This document shows positions 45,823 to 59,350 of a stretch of DNA of 64,000 nt, piece by piece. The translations under genes were made by a program, and so were the position numbers. Source of the DNA: Myxococcales bacterium (GTDB lineage: Bacteria; Myxococcota_A; Polyangia; Haliangiales; Haliangiaceae); contig JADKKI010000004.1 of the NCBI GenBank assembly GCA_016720595.1, positions 336,535 to 400,534 on the forward strand, given 5' to 3'. How positions within the stretch are numbered: the stretch's first letter is position 1; every line of letters starts with the position of its first letter. The notes below the pieces were generated by a model. The model did no database searches. It saw only the letters and a program-made list of their open reading frames with translations, and was not told where the DNA came from.

Positions 45823-46857
45823 ATGAACACACGGTCGTTGATCCTGGCCGCGTTCGCGGTCCTCGGCATGCGCACGGCAGGTGCCGCACCGGTGCGGCAC
45901 GTTCCCCCGGCGGACGTGATCGCAGGCTCGAACCTCGAGCTCGTCGCCGAGGCGCCGCCGGCCACCCCGAAGCTGGTCGCCCACTTCCGCAACATCGGGA
46001 TGGGCCCGTTCGCCACCCTCGAGCTGGTGCGGCGCGACGACGCGCACTGGGTGGCGGTGGTTCCTGGCGCGCAGGTGATCGCGCCCGGCATCGAGTACTA
46101 CATCGACGCGGGGGACACCCCGGTGTTCGCCACACCGCAGTGGCCGCACACCATCCCGGTCAATGCGAGCGAGAGCGCCGAGCGCCGCATGCGCGATCTT
46201 GGCCGGATCGCGAACCATCGCTCGCGGATCCACACCTCGGGTGAGTGGGTGGACTACGGCACGCGCACGATCTCGGGCCAGAAGCTCATCGATCGCTACT
46301 ACCGGCTGGACGCGGACTTCTCGTACCGGCTGCTCGCGTATCCGCTCGAGGAGCTCCGCGTGGGGTTCACGCGGCTCCTCGGTGACACCGAGTCGACCGA
46401 TCCGATGGTCTGCTCGCAGCCGTGCACCGCGCAGGCCGGCTATCGCGTGGGTGGCTGGTTCGAGCTCGGCCTCGCACCGATCGAGGGCGTGCGGCTCGAT
46501 GGACGGATCCTGGTGATGGCCACGCAGACCGGCTTCAAGGTCGGTGGGCGGATCGAGGGGCGGCTCGGCGTGCTCGATGCCAGCCACGTCGCGATCGGCT
46601 TCGAATCGATGGCCGACGTCGGCGTCAACGGCTACTTCCGGCTCGGCTGGGGCACGGTGCCGGGCTTGCCGATGGCGGCCACCGTCGAGATCACGAACAT
46701 GCCTGACAACGATCGGCCCACCGGGGTTCGGCTCTACTACGACATCGCACGCGCCATCGGCCACGACGTACGGATCGGACTCCGGGTCGGGTACGCGGCG
46801 CGCAACCAGGCCGTCGCCGGCTTCACGGGCGGCGCCAACGCCACGGTGGACTTCTGA
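45823..46857 (+). CDS. Predicted outer-membrane beta-barrel protein, operon copy 2 (related to the 48617 gene)
   Basis: The 344-residue product has a signal peptide (MNTRSLILAAFAVLGMRTAG), an Ig-like domain with the VIAPGIEYYIDAGD strand, and a barrel-like C-terminal part (DADFSYRLLAYPLEELRVGF, then repeated 9-11-residue strands). It ends in N-A-T-V-D-F, again an aromatic terminus. The start at 45823 has GAGG 6 nt upstream; a GTG at 45811 overlaps the previous stop. It shares the P-G-x-E-Y-Y-I strand with its operon relatives. It has no FlgT-C-like domain, so it is the shorter partner type. Confidence 0.72.
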   Translation: MNTRSLILAAFAVLGMRTAGAAPVRHVPPADVIAGSNLELVAEAPPATPKLVAHFRNIGMGPFATLELVRRDDAHWVAVVPGAQVIAPGIEYYIDAGDTPVFATPQWPHTIPVNASESAERRMRDLGRIANHRSRIHTSGEWVDYGTRTISGQKLIDRYYRLDADFSYRLLAYPLEELRVGFTRLLGDTESTDPMVCSQPCTAQAGYRVGGWFELGLAPIEGVRLDGRILVMATQTGFKVGGRIEGRLGVLDASHVAIGFESMADVGVNGYFRLGWGTVPGLPMAATVEITNMPDNDRPTGVRLYYDIARAIGHDVRIGLRVGYAARNQAVAGFTGGANATVDF

Positions 46858-48608
46858 TGCGCACCCACCTCCTGGTCTCGTGCCTCGTCCTTCTGACGAC
46901 ACGCATCGCGGTGGCCGAGCCGATCGTGCTCGCGATCGACGGCACGGACATCTACGTCGATCTCGGCGCCCGCGATGGCGTGGGCGCCGGCACCGAGCTC
47001 GAGCTATTGCACGAGGTGATCGCCAAGGACCCGCGCACCGGCGCGACCTTGAAGGATCAGTTCGCGCTCGGCACCCTCGCCGTTGCTCGGAGCGGCGACA
47101 AGCTCAGCGTGGCGCATGCGGATCCCGAGCTCGCCAAGCGCGTACTCGCAGGGGATCACGTGCGGCTCGTCGGTGCGCCGCGGAAGTTCGTCGATCCGTG
47201 GGCGGCGCAGGTCGAGGCGAGCCGCGTGCTGTCCGGTACGCCCGTGGTGGGCCCTTCGCCCACGCCGGGTGCCCCGCAGGCGGATCATGTCGGGCTCGCG
47301 CAGAAGGCGTGGCTCGATACCCTCGGGAAGGCCCCGGAGGCGAGGATCCAGCGCTGGACGGAGCTCCTCGCGGCGGATCCGAAGACGCCGTACCGAAAGG
47401 TGATCGACAACGAGATCCTCTCGCTCCGCGAGCAGATCACGCAGCGCGATGACGCGCTCACGCGCGCGAAGAGCCAGCGCACCGACGATCGCAATCCGCG
47501 GATCGCCCGCCTCGCCGAGGAGCTCGCAGCGAGCGGAGGCACGAATCCACGCTCGATCCTGGCGATGGCGCCGCTCCACCGTGCAGTCCCCGGGCAGCCG
47601 ATCCAGCTCGCGTTCCTCGTGCGGATGCCGTCGGCGATCGGGCAGGCGTGGCTGTTCGTGCGGCCTCCCGGCGAGCCCGGGTTTCGTCGCCTCGATCTGA
47701 TCCCCGATGGTGACTCGTACCTCCGCGCGACCATCGATGCGGCGATGGTCCGCACACCCCGGCTCGAGTGGTACGTCGAGGCGTCGTCGCGAGGCGGGGC
47801 ACGCGAGGTCTCTCCGGTCCTCGGTTCGCAGGAGGAGCCGATGAGCACCACGATCGATGCGGTGGTCACCGAGGCGCCGATCGAGCCGAATCGCTCGCAC
47901 ATCGATGCGCACGTCGACTACGTCGACTTCGACGGCAAGCTCGACAAGGGCTTCGACCAGTACTACCAGGCCGAGATCGACTTCATGTACCGGTTCCTCG
48001 ATCCGGTGTACGCGGTGCGGCTCGGGTTCGGGACGATGTCGGGGACCGGCGGTCCCAAGGACATCATCGATGCGGACACCACCGACCAATGTCTCGACGC
48101 GACGGGCAGCTACCGCTGCCGCAAGGTCACGTTCTCGTACGTGTACACGGAGTTCGAGTATCGGCTCCGCCCCAATGTCGCGCTCATGGTGCGGCCACAG
48201 GCGGGCCTCCTCACCACCGATTCGATGCCCGGGATGGAGAACAATCGGTGCGCCAACGCGATGGACGTCGAGGGCTGTGGATTTCACACCCGGTTCGGTG
48301 GACGAGGGCGGATCCGGTTCGGCAACGAGGCGGGGACGAACCTCATCATCGGCGCGGGCTTCACCAAGGGCGTGGGGACGCTGCTCGAGGCGGCGTACAA
48401 CTGGCTGCCGAGTCCGGTGGTCCCGATCCAGCTCACCGTGCAGGTCACCGACATGCCGGTCCCCGAGAATTTCGGCGTCCGCCTGATCGGCGACGTCGGC
48501 TGGCGCAAGCTGTCCTGGTTCTACCCGTCGTTGCGGCTGTCCTATCAGGCGCGCGACATCGATCACGCGGGGTTCTCGGGCGGCCTCGCGATGAACTTCG
48601 ACTGGTGA
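46857..48608 (+). CDS. Predicted outer-membrane beta-barrel protein, operon copy 3 (paralogue of the 44213 gene)
   Basis: The 583-residue product overlaps the previous gene by 1 nt (TGATG). It has a signal peptide (LLVSCLVLLTTRIAVA), the FlgT-C-like domain (AIDGTDIYVDLGARDGVGAG), a helical linker (EARIQRWTELLAADPKTPYR), an Ig-like region, and a C-terminal barrel (AEIDFMYRFLDPVYAVRLGF, then TMSGTGG). It ends in M-N-F-D-W. The DFMYR...GFG...SGTGG barrel segments match those of the 44213 gene, which shows the two are paralogues. Function unknown. Confidence 0.75.
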   Translation: MRTHLLVSCLVLLTTRIAVAEPIVLAIDGTDIYVDLGARDGVGAGTELELLHEVIAKDPRTGATLKDQFALGTLAVARSGDKLSVAHADPELAKRVLAGDHVRLVGAPRKFVDPWAAQVEASRVLSGTPVVGPSPTPGAPQADHVGLAQKAWLDTLGKAPEARIQRWTELLAADPKTPYRKVIDNEILSLREQITQRDDALTRAKSQRTDDRNPRIARLAEELAASGGTNPRSILAMAPLHRAVPGQPIQLAFLVRMPSAIGQAWLFVRPPGEPGFRRLDLIPDGDSYLRATIDAAMVRTPRLEWYVEASSRGGAREVSPVLGSQEEPMSTTIDAVVTEAPIEPNRSHIDAHVDYVDFDGKLDKGFDQYYQAEIDFMYRFLDPVYAVRLGFGTMSGTGGPKDIIDADTTDQCLDATGSYRCRKVTFSYVYTEFEYRLRPNVALMVRPQAGLLTTDSMPGMENNRCANAMDVEGCGFHTRFGGRGRIRFGNEAGTNLIIGAGFTKGVGTLLEAAYNWLPSPVVPIQLTVQVTDMPVPENFGVRLIGDVGWRKLSWFYPSLRLSYQARDIDHAGFSGGLAMNFDW

Positions 48609-48616
48609 GGATGACC

Positions 48617-49753
48617 ATGAAGCTCACCACCACGATCCTCAGCTGCCTCGGCGTCGTGCTCCTCGTGGGCGCAGCGAACGCCCAGGCTCCCACGGCGCGT
48701 CCATCGGCTCCGCCACCACCGACTCCGCCGCCAGCAGCGGCTCCGCCCACAGCAGGACCGGAGACCGGGGCGCCGGCCGCACCGCACTCGCTCGTCATCC
48801 ATGTCGCCCCACTGTCGAGCCGTGCGGGCGCCCCCGTCGAGCTCGAGGCGATGCTCGATGCCCCGTTCGCGGAGAAGCTCACCGCGCGCTGGCGGGCGGT
48901 CGGCGAGGGCGAGTGGCATGACGTCGCGTTCGAGCGCTCGAGCGCCGGAGGCTGGTACGCGAGCCTGCCCGCGGCCGTCTCGCCCGGCCTCGAGTACTAC
49001 ATCCGCGGGGTCGATGCGAACGGGGCCGAGGTAGCGCACTTCGCGTCCGCGACGGCGCCGCACATGGTCCGCGTCGATCCGGCACTCTACGACCGGCTCG
49101 AAGATCTCGATCGTCGGCGAGAGCTCGATCAACGCGATCAGATCGCGATCGAGGTCTCGGGGCACAACTTCGGCAACCGCTACGACCTGCCGGATCGGTT
49201 CGTCCGGGGTGAGGCCACGTACACGCATCGGCTGTGGCGCCAGCTCCACCACATCGCGTTCGGGTTCGGGACGATCTGGGGCAAGACGCCCGTGTCGTCG
49301 ACCCCCGACGATCACATGTCCGGCTACCTCAACAACGGCATGCGCTACGGGTTCGGCGAGGTCCGCGTGCGCGTTCATCCCTCGGTGTTCCTCGACGGTC
49401 GCGTGGCGCTCGGGGTCAGCCAGGATGGCTTCGATGGCGGGGTCCGAGGTCAGATCATCTTCGGGAAGCCGTGGCGCTCGTCGCTGTTCATCGGGGGCGA
49501 GGCGATCGGAGACCTCAAGGCGACCGCATGGGTCCGCCTGCAGTGGGACACGGCAGCGCCGTTCCTGATGGGTGCGTCGATCGTTCGCACCAATCTCCCG
49601 GGCGTCGTGATCAGCTCGGCCGGGCTCTATATCGCGTACGACGTCGCCTATCGGGTCGCCAACCGATTCACGCTCAAGGCCCAGGTGTCGTACGGCGCGC
49701 GCGACGGCGCGTCGCACATCGGTGGCGGGCTGGCGACCGCCGTAGACTTCTGA
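48617..49753 (+). CDS. Predicted outer-membrane beta-barrel protein, operon copy 4 (related to the 45823 gene)
   Basis: The 378-residue product has a signal peptide ([20 protein letters not shown]), a proline-rich segment, an Ig-like domain with [15 protein letters not shown], and a barrel-like region ([20 protein letters not shown]). It ends in T-A-V-D-F. ATG 48617 was chosen over 48611 because GAGG lies 6 nt upstream, the same spacing as at 45823. It is the last gene of the operon; pdxJ begins 31 nt later. Function unknown. Confidence 0.72.
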   Translation: MKLTTTILSCLGVVLLVGAANAQAPTARPSAPPPPTPPPAAAPPTAGPETGAPAAPHSLVIHVAPLSSRAGAPVELEAMLDAPFAEKLTARWRAVGEGEWHDVAFERSSAGGWYASLPAAVSPGLEYYIRGVDANGAEVAHFASATAPHMVRVDPALYDRLEDLDRRRELDQRDQIAIEVSGHNFGNRYDLPDRFVRGEATYTHRLWRQLHHIAFGFGTIWGKTPVSSTPDDHMSGYLNNGMRYGFGEVRVRVHPSVFLDGRVALGVSQDGFDGGVRGQIIFGKPWRSSLFIGGEAIGDLKATAWVRLQWDTAAPFLMGASIVRTNLPGVVISSAGLYIAYDVAYRVANRFTLKAQVSYGARDGASHIGGGLATAVDF

Positions 49754-49784
49754 TCGGACCTCGCGCGCGTGGTATGACGCCGGC

Positions 49785-50543
49785 GTGGCGATCAGCCTGT
49801 CGGTCAACCTGAACAAGGTCGCGTTGCTCCGCAACTCGCGCGGCGGCGGCAACCCGTCGCCGAAGCTCGCGGGGCAGACCTGTCTCGATGCCGGCGCCTA
49901 TGGCCTGACCTTGCACTGGCGACACGACAACCGGCACACCCGCGCCGACGACGTACGCGTGCTGCGCGCGCTGTGTGCCGAGCGCGGTGCCGAGTTCAAC
50001 CTCGAGGGCGACGATCGCGAGGAGCTGATCGCGCTGGCGATCGAGCTCCAGGTCTCCCAGTTCACGCTCGTACCGGTCAAGCCTGGCGAGGTCACGAGCG
50101 ATCACGGGTGGGACGTGCCGGCCCAGCACGGCTTGATCGCGCCGATCATCGCGCGCCTCAAGGCCGCCGGCATCCGCACCGCGATGTTCATGGACTGCGA
50201 GCCCCAGGCGATGGCCGCAGCCGCGGCGACCGGCGTCGATCGCGTGGAGCTCTACACGGAGCCGTATGCGGCCTCGTTCGGGAAGCCGCAGTTCAAGGAG
50301 GAGCTGGATCGCGTGCAGCGCACCGCCAAGGCCGCGGCCGCGGCCGGCCTCGCGGTCAACGCGGGCCACGATCTCAACCTGCGCAACACGCCGCTCCTCG
50401 CGCGCATGGTGCCGGAGATCGTCGAAGCCTCGATCGGGCACGCCTTGCTCGCGGATGCGCTCTACATCGGGCTCGCGGAGGCGGTGCGGCGGTACGTGCG
50501 CGCGTGCAAGGGCGACGCTGTCGATGCGCCTGTCACGCAGTAG
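49785..50543 (+). CDS. pdxJ: Pyridoxine 5'-phosphate synthase
   Basis: The 252-residue product is a TIM-barrel of the usual PdxJ length. Family segments are [20 protein letters not shown], the [16 protein letters not shown] active-site region, AEFNLEGDD (catalytic Glu), and [14 protein letters not shown] (catalytic His region). It condenses 1-deoxyxylulose 5-phosphate and aminoacetone 3-phosphate to pyridoxine 5'-phosphate. The N-L-N-K variant in place of N-V-D-H is seen in some bacterial PdxJ lineages. It starts with GTG 49785 and overlaps the next lipoprotein gene by 20 nt. Confidence 0.93.
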   Translation: MAISLSVNLNKVALLRNSRGGGNPSPKLAGQTCLDAGAYGLTLHWRHDNRHTRADDVRVLRALCAERGAEFNLEGDDREELIALAIELQVSQFTLVPVKPGEVTSDHGWDVPAQHGLIAPIIARLKAAGIRTAMFMDCEPQAMAAAAATGVDRVELYTEPYAASFGKPQFKEELDRVQRTAKAAAAAGLAVNAGHDLNLRNTPLLARMVPEIVEASIGHALLADALYIGLAEAVRRYVRACKGDAVDAPVTQ

Positions 50544-51165
50544 CTTCGTGGTGGTGTTCGCGCTCGCGGGATGCCCCGGGACGCGCACCGCGGGGACGCC
50601 CGCGTGTCCGATGGATCGCACCGTCGTGATCTCCTCGCAGGAGGATGTCGGCCGGTTCGCGGCGTGCACCACGGCGAGCAGCCTGACGATCCGGACCGGC
50701 GCGACCATCGACCTGGCTCCGCTCCGCGGGCTCGAATCGATCACGGGCGATCTCGCGATCGGACCGACGGTGGGGATGGAGGAGGTGGCGTTCGCCGAGC
50801 TCCGCGAGATCCGCGGCACCGTCAAGATCGCCAGCAACGGCTCGCTGCGGGGCATCTTCCTGCCGCGGCTCGAGCGTGCCGGGCGGATCGAGATCGAGGC
50901 CAACGCGTCGCTGACCACGATCGCCTTGCCGCGTCTCGAGACCACGAGCGGCTCGATCTTGATCCTCGAGAACGGCGTGCTCGAGCTGATCGATCTCTCG
51001 GTGCTCGCCACGGTTGGCAAGGATCTGGTGATCGTCGACAACCCCGTGCTGACGCTGATCGAGGCGGGCAAGCTCGCGCAAGTCGTCGACCTGCGCGTCG
51101 AGGGAAACCGCAAGCTGCCACCTGACCAGGTGGACGGGATTCGCGCGAAGACACCACCGCCGTAG
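50524..51165 (+). CDS. Lipoprotein with receptor L-domain-like repeats
   Basis: The 213-residue product has a lipoprotein signal ([17 protein letters not shown]). The mature part is a series of about 20-25-residue strands with the pattern L-x-I-x-x-x-x-x-L-x-x-I-x-L-x-x-L ([20 protein letters not shown], then [20 protein letters not shown]), which is the receptor-L-domain / leucine-rich solenoid spacing. It overlaps pdxJ by 20 nt in another frame. Surface recognition is possible but not shown. It ends 18 nt before sucA. Confidence 0.68.
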   Translation: MRLSRSSFVVVFALAGCPGTRTAGTPACPMDRTVVISSQEDVGRFAACTTASSLTIRTGATIDLAPLRGLESITGDLAIGPTVGMEEVAFAELREIRGTVKIASNGSLRGIFLPRLERAGRIEIEANASLTTIALPRLETTSGSILILENGVLELIDLSVLATVGKDLVIVDNPVLTLIEAGKLAQVVDLRVEGNRKLPPDQVDGIRAKTPPP

Positions 51166-51183
51166 CGAGGTATCCTCCCCGCC

Positions 51184-54051
<2,868 letters not shown>

Positions 54052-54072
54052 TCGGCGGGGTAGCATGCCCCC

Positions 54073-55332
54073 ATGGCGGATCTGGTCGTACCTCAGCTTG
54101 GTGAATCGATCTCGGAAGCAGTCGTCGCACGCTGGCTCAAGCAGGTCGGTGATGCGGTGGGTGTGGACGAGCCGATCGCGGAGCTCGAGACCGACAAGAT
54201 CACCGTCCAGCTGCCGTCGCCCGTCGCGGGGGCGCTCGCAGAGCAACGCGCGAAGGTCGGCGCCACGGTGAAGGTCGGCGAGGTGATCGGTGCGGTGACC
54301 GCGGGCGCGGCCGGCAAGGCCGTCCTCGTCACGCCGTCGACGCCCGCGGCTGCTCCGGCGCCGCACGTGGGCAAGCCGATCGAGCCCCCGAACCAGCCCA
54401 CGGGGCGTCAGCCCGTCGTCGGTGGTGGGCACCTCGTCGCGGCGCCCGCGGCGGTGACTGCCGCGCCGCCCCCGGTGGTCGCCAAGCTCGACAAGGACGC
54501 ACTGCTGAAGCTCACCCCGTCGCAGCGCGCGAGCGCCCGCGAGTCCGGATCGCTGCCCGCGCCTCCGAGCAGCATCTCGTCTGCCGCGCCACCGAGTGGT
54601 GCGAGCGAAGCGGCGCGGCTCGCCGCGGTGGATCCGCGCGACGAGATCGTGCCGATGTCGCCGCTGCGCAAGCGCGTGGCCGAGCGGCTGGTGCAGGCGC
54701 AGCACGAGAGTGCGTCGCTGACCACGTTCAACGAGGTCGACATGACCGCCGTCATGGACCTGCGCACGAAGTACAAGGAGACCTTCGAGAAGAGCCACGG
54801 CGTGAAGCTCGGGTTCATGTCGTTCTTCGCGAAGGCGTGCGTCGCCGCGGCCAAGCTGTACCCCGGGCTCAATGCCGAGGTGGTGGGCGGCAACATCGTC
54901 TACAAGAAGCACTACGACTTCGGGATCGCGGTCTCCACGCCGAAGGGCCTCGTGGTCCCCGTGCTCCGCGAGGTCGATACGCTGTCGTTCGCCGGGATCG
55001 AGAAGGGCATCCTCGCCCTCGCCGACAAGGCCAAGACCGGCAAGCTCGCGCTCGCGGATCTCTCCGGCGGCACGTTCAGCATCACGAACGGCGGGATCTA
55101 CGGCTCGATGATGTCGACCCCGCTGCTCAACTACCCGCAGACCGGCATCCTCGGCATGCACAACATCGTCAAGCGCGCCCTCGTGATCGACGACGAGATC
55201 AAGGTGCGCCCGGTGATGTACCTGGCGTTGTCGTACGACCACCGCGTCGTCGACGGCAAGGAGGCGGTCTCGTTCCTCGTGGCCGTCAAGGATCGGCTCG
55301 AAGCTCCCGAGCGGATGCTCGTCGAAGTCTGA
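54073..55332 (+). CDS. sucB: Dihydrolipoyllysine succinyltransferase (E2 of 2-oxoglutarate dehydrogenase)
   Basis: The 419-residue product has one lipoyl domain (LVVPQLGESISEAVVARWLK and ELETDKITVQLPSP, lipoylated Lys about 42), an alanine/proline linker, a peripheral subunit-binding region (TPSQRASARESG), and the acyltransferase domain with SYDHRVVDGKEAVSFLV near the end. It transfers succinyl groups to CoA. An E3 gene is not adjacent, so the lpd of the PDH operon probably serves both complexes. Its lipoyl domain would be modified by LipA. Confidence 0.95.
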   Translation: MADLVVPQLGESISEAVVARWLKQVGDAVGVDEPIAELETDKITVQLPSPVAGALAEQRAKVGATVKVGEVIGAVTAGAAGKAVLVTPSTPAAAPAPHVGKPIEPPNQPTGRQPVVGGGHLVAAPAAVTAAPPPVVAKLDKDALLKLTPSQRASARESGSLPAPPSSISSAAPPSGASEAARLAAVDPRDEIVPMSPLRKRVAERLVQAQHESASLTTFNEVDMTAVMDLRTKYKETFEKSHGVKLGFMSFFAKACVAAAKLYPGLNAEVVGGNIVYKKHYDFGIAVSTPKGLVVPVLREVDTLSFAGIEKGILALADKAKTGKLALADLSGGTFSITNGGIYGSMMSTPLLNYPQTGILGMHNIVKRALVIDDEIKVRPVMYLALSYDHRVVDGKEAVSFLVAVKDRLEAPERMLVEV

Positions 55333-55558
55333 GCGTCAGCGGCAATGCCGCTCGATCTCTGCCTTGACGGGGGGGCGCGGGGGCGCTGCTCGGCCCGGTC
55401 CGGTTCCTTGCCTGGTCCTCGACGTGACAGACTTCCCAGGCTGCCTCTGAAGGAGGCGTTGCCGGACGGACCGGCGAGGTCGACGTCCAAGGTAGCGTTC
55501 ATGTTCAGGTTCACGTCGACGTCCAAGTCGACGTTCCTTGTCTGAGCGTCATCGGCTC
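55333..55558. repeat. Non-coding gap with short GTCGAC-centred repeats
   Basis: This 226-nt gap between convergent sucB and the propeller lipoprotein gene holds no credible gene. GTCGACGTCCAAG occurs twice (near 55478 and 55512) with extra GTCGAC copies, and the 17-nt sequence GTCTGAGCGTCA/GCGGC-like flanks both ends (near 55328 and 55542) as a near-perfect direct repeat. I see no known element. Confidence 0.5.
55338..55352 (+). terminator. Possible hairpin after sucB
   Basis: AGCGGC-AAT-GCCGCT is a six-base-pair stem with a three-base loop directly after the sucB stop. No T-run follows, so intrinsic termination is doubtful. Confidence 0.3.
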
Positions 55559-56863
55559 CTAGCGAACCGGGCGCACGACGATCGCCGCGCCGCCCATCGG
55601 ATCCTTCGGCGCCGCGAGCTCGGTGCCCGCGATGGTCGTCGCCGCGGTGTGCGCGACGCCGGCGATCCACCCGCCGGGCACGCTGCCGAGCGCCGTGATC
55701 TCCTCGCGTCCAGGGCCGCCGACCTGCCAGCTGCCGACCACGCTGCCGTGAGCATCGAGCGCCGCCACGAACGCATCGTCGCCACCCCCCGCCGTGAGGC
55801 TGCGATCGCCGAGCGGGAGAGCTCCGGAGAAGAAGCCGGCGACCACCACGCGATCGCCCACCGCGGTGATCGCGCGGAGGCCATCGAAGTCCGCTCCGCC
55901 GATCAGCTGGGCGTGGCTCGCGGCGCCGTCCTTGGTCCACCACGCGACCAGGCCATCGGCCTCACCCTGCGCGACGAGATCGAGGCCCCCGACATGCACG
56001 GTGTCGCGCGCATTCGCCGCGACGACGATCCGCCCTCCTGCGTCGATCGCCACGCCTGCGACGGAGTCGTCGAGCTTGCCCCCGAACGAGGCGGCCCACT
56101 TGCGGGCGCCCGTGCGGTCGTCGAGTTCCGCCACGAAGCCATCCGCGTAGGGAGCGCGCTCGTCGAACGCGGGCAGGGGAATGCCGTGGAGCTCGCCGCC
56201 CGGTGCGAACGTCCCCGCGATCGCGACGCGTCCGTCGCGGGCATCCACGCCCTGGATGCTGTCGGCGCCGGGGCCACCGATCCGCACCACCCACCCGGGC
56301 TGCCCGCTGGCGCCGAGTCGCGCCACGAAGCCATCGGACTTGCCGGCGCTCGACACCACGGAGCTCCCGATGCGAAGCGTGCCGCTGAACGCGCCGCCGA
56401 CGATCACGCCATCGGCGGTTCCCACCAGCGTCCCGATGGTGGCCCACTCGCTCGACTCGATCGCGGTCTGCCAGCGCGGGGCGCCGCTCGCTGCGTCGAG
56501 CACGAGGACCATCGCCCCGGGCTCGCCGCGGATCGGCCGATCGGCGACGGTGCCGCTGCCGCTCAGGGTGACGAACACGAGCGACCCGTGCTGGGCGAGC
56601 GGGCCTGCCGTTCCGGCGATCCGCGCTTGCCACTGGAGCTGCGTGCCGCGGCGCGCCTCGATCGTCGAGTTGCCCGCGGCGGCGAGCGCGACCACGGACA
56701 GCACGCCATCGCTCGCGATCCCGCGGAGCGACATCGCATCGCGCCCGATCTCGAGCGTCGAAGGATCGGCCGCCCGATCACGCGGCGAGCGCGGACCTGG
56801 GCAACCACCGAGCGTGGCTACAGCGCCGAGCGCGAGGACCGCGACGGCGCTGGGTTGGAGCAT
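55559..56863 (-). CDS. Beta-propeller lipoprotein (PQQ/SBBP-like repeats)
   Basis: The 434-residue product has a lipoprotein signal with lipobox L-G-G-C at about residue 21. The mature part consists of recurring blades with G-x-D-G-F-V-A-x-L-D and I-A-G-x-F-S/A-x-x-L patterns (SDGFVARLGASGQPGWVVRI, AYADGFVAELDDRTGARKWA), as in bacterial SBBP/PQQ-type propellers. It lies 17 nt after rpmB on the same strand and may be read through from the ribosomal genes. Function is unknown; surface binding is plausible. Confidence 0.75.
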   Translation of the reverse strand: MLQPSAVAVLALGAVATLGGCPGPRSPRDRAADPSTLEIGRDAMSLRGIASDGVLSVVALAAAGNSTIEARRGTQLQWQARIAGTAGPLAQHGSLVFVTLSGSGTVADRPIRGEPGAMVLVLDAASGAPRWQTAIESSEWATIGTLVGTADGVIVGGAFSGTLRIGSSVVSSAGKSDGFVARLGASGQPGWVVRIGGPGADSIQGVDARDGRVAIAGTFAPGGELHGIPLPAFDERAPYADGFVAELDDRTGARKWAASFGGKLDDSVAGVAIDAGGRIVVAANARDTVHVGGLDLVAQGEADGLVAWWTKDGAASHAQLIGGADFDGLRAITAVGDRVVVAGFFSGALPLGDRSLTAGGGDDAFVAALDAHGSVVGSWQVGGPGREEITALGSVPGGWIAGVAHTAATTIAGTELAAPKDPMGGAAIVVRPVR

Positions 56864-56880
56864 TGTTGGGAACGCTCGGG

Positions 56881-57117
56881 CTAGAGCTTCTCGCCGCGAG
56901 CACGCAGCTCGGCGAGCACCGTGGGCAGACCGAGCTTGTCGATCCGACGCATCCCACGCGCTGACACCTTGAGGGTGATCCAGCGCTTCTCATCCTCGAG
57001 CCAGAACCTCTTGTTCATGAGGTTCACCTCGAACCGCCGCTTGGTGTGGCGGTTCGAGTGACTGACGTTGGAGCCGACGAGCGGCCGCTTCCCGGTGACC
57101 TGACAAACACGCGACAT
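56881..57117 (-). CDS. rpmB: 50S ribosomal protein L28
   Basis: The 78-residue product starts [20 protein letters not shown], the L28 signature, and continues with [20 protein letters not shown]. The single cysteine near the N-terminus is that of the zinc-lacking form, since the second half has no C-x-x-C. It is a component of the large subunit. It lies 11 nt after rpmG in the usual rpmG-rpmB pairing (here in that order on the minus strand). Confidence 0.96.
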   Translation of the reverse strand: MSRVCQVTGKRPLVGSNVSHSNRHTKRRFEVNLMNKRFWLEDEKRWITLKVSARGMRRIDKLGLPTVLAELRARGEKL

Positions 57118-57128
57118 CGCACGTCTCC

Positions 57129-57302
57129 TTAGATCTTCGACTCTTTGAATTCGACGTGCTTGCGAACAACGGGGTCGTACTTCTTGAGTACGAGCTTGTC
57201 CGGCGTACGCTTTCGGTTCTTCGACGTCGTGTAGAAGAAGCCGGTGTCGGCGGTCGACACGAGCCGAATCAGCTCGCGTCCAGATTTACCCTTTTTGGCC
57301 AT
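57129..57302 (-). CDS. rpmG: 50S ribosomal protein L33
   Basis: A 57-residue open reading frame starts at ATG 57302 ([20 protein letters not shown]) and ends at TAA 57129. The middle contains [20 protein letters not shown] and the end [17 protein letters not shown], the L33 consensus. It lacks the C-x-x-C pairs of the zinc form. GGAG lies 7 nt upstream of the ATG. The gene is very short but the match is strong. Confidence 0.95.
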   Translation of the reverse strand: MAKKGKSGRELIRLVSTADTGFFYTTSKNRKRTPDKLVLKKYDPVVRKHVEFKESKI

Positions 57303-57325
57303 GGCGAAACTCCGGGAGGGCCGGA

Positions 57326-57355
57326 CTTATGCCATGCGGACCGCGAACATGGCAA
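57326..57355 (-). promoter_or_regulatory. Candidate promoter of the rpmG-rpmB unit
   Basis: On the minus strand TTGCCA (57355-57350), an 18-nt spacer and CATAAG (57331-57326) precede rpmG by about 24 nt. Box matches are 5 of 6 and 4 of 6, and the leader would include the GGAG ribosome-binding site. Confidence 0.4.
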
Positions 57356-57369
57356 GGGTCGCGTACACC

Positions 57370-59238
<1,869 letters not shown>

Positions 59239-59350
59239 CAGGCCCGCTTAGTAGCACAGCTTACGGCCGCCCAACACGCCGGGATCGCAAAGGTTTCCGT
59301 GAGGATCGGCGATGACTTGACCCTTTGATCCGCGGGGGTGTACTTCGCCC

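Noticed and set aside
55333..55558. Small minus-strand gene coding for V-D-L-D-V-D-type strands in the sucB-propeller gap
   Set aside because: The strand pattern comes from the GTCGAC repeats; no start with ribosome-binding site or homology.
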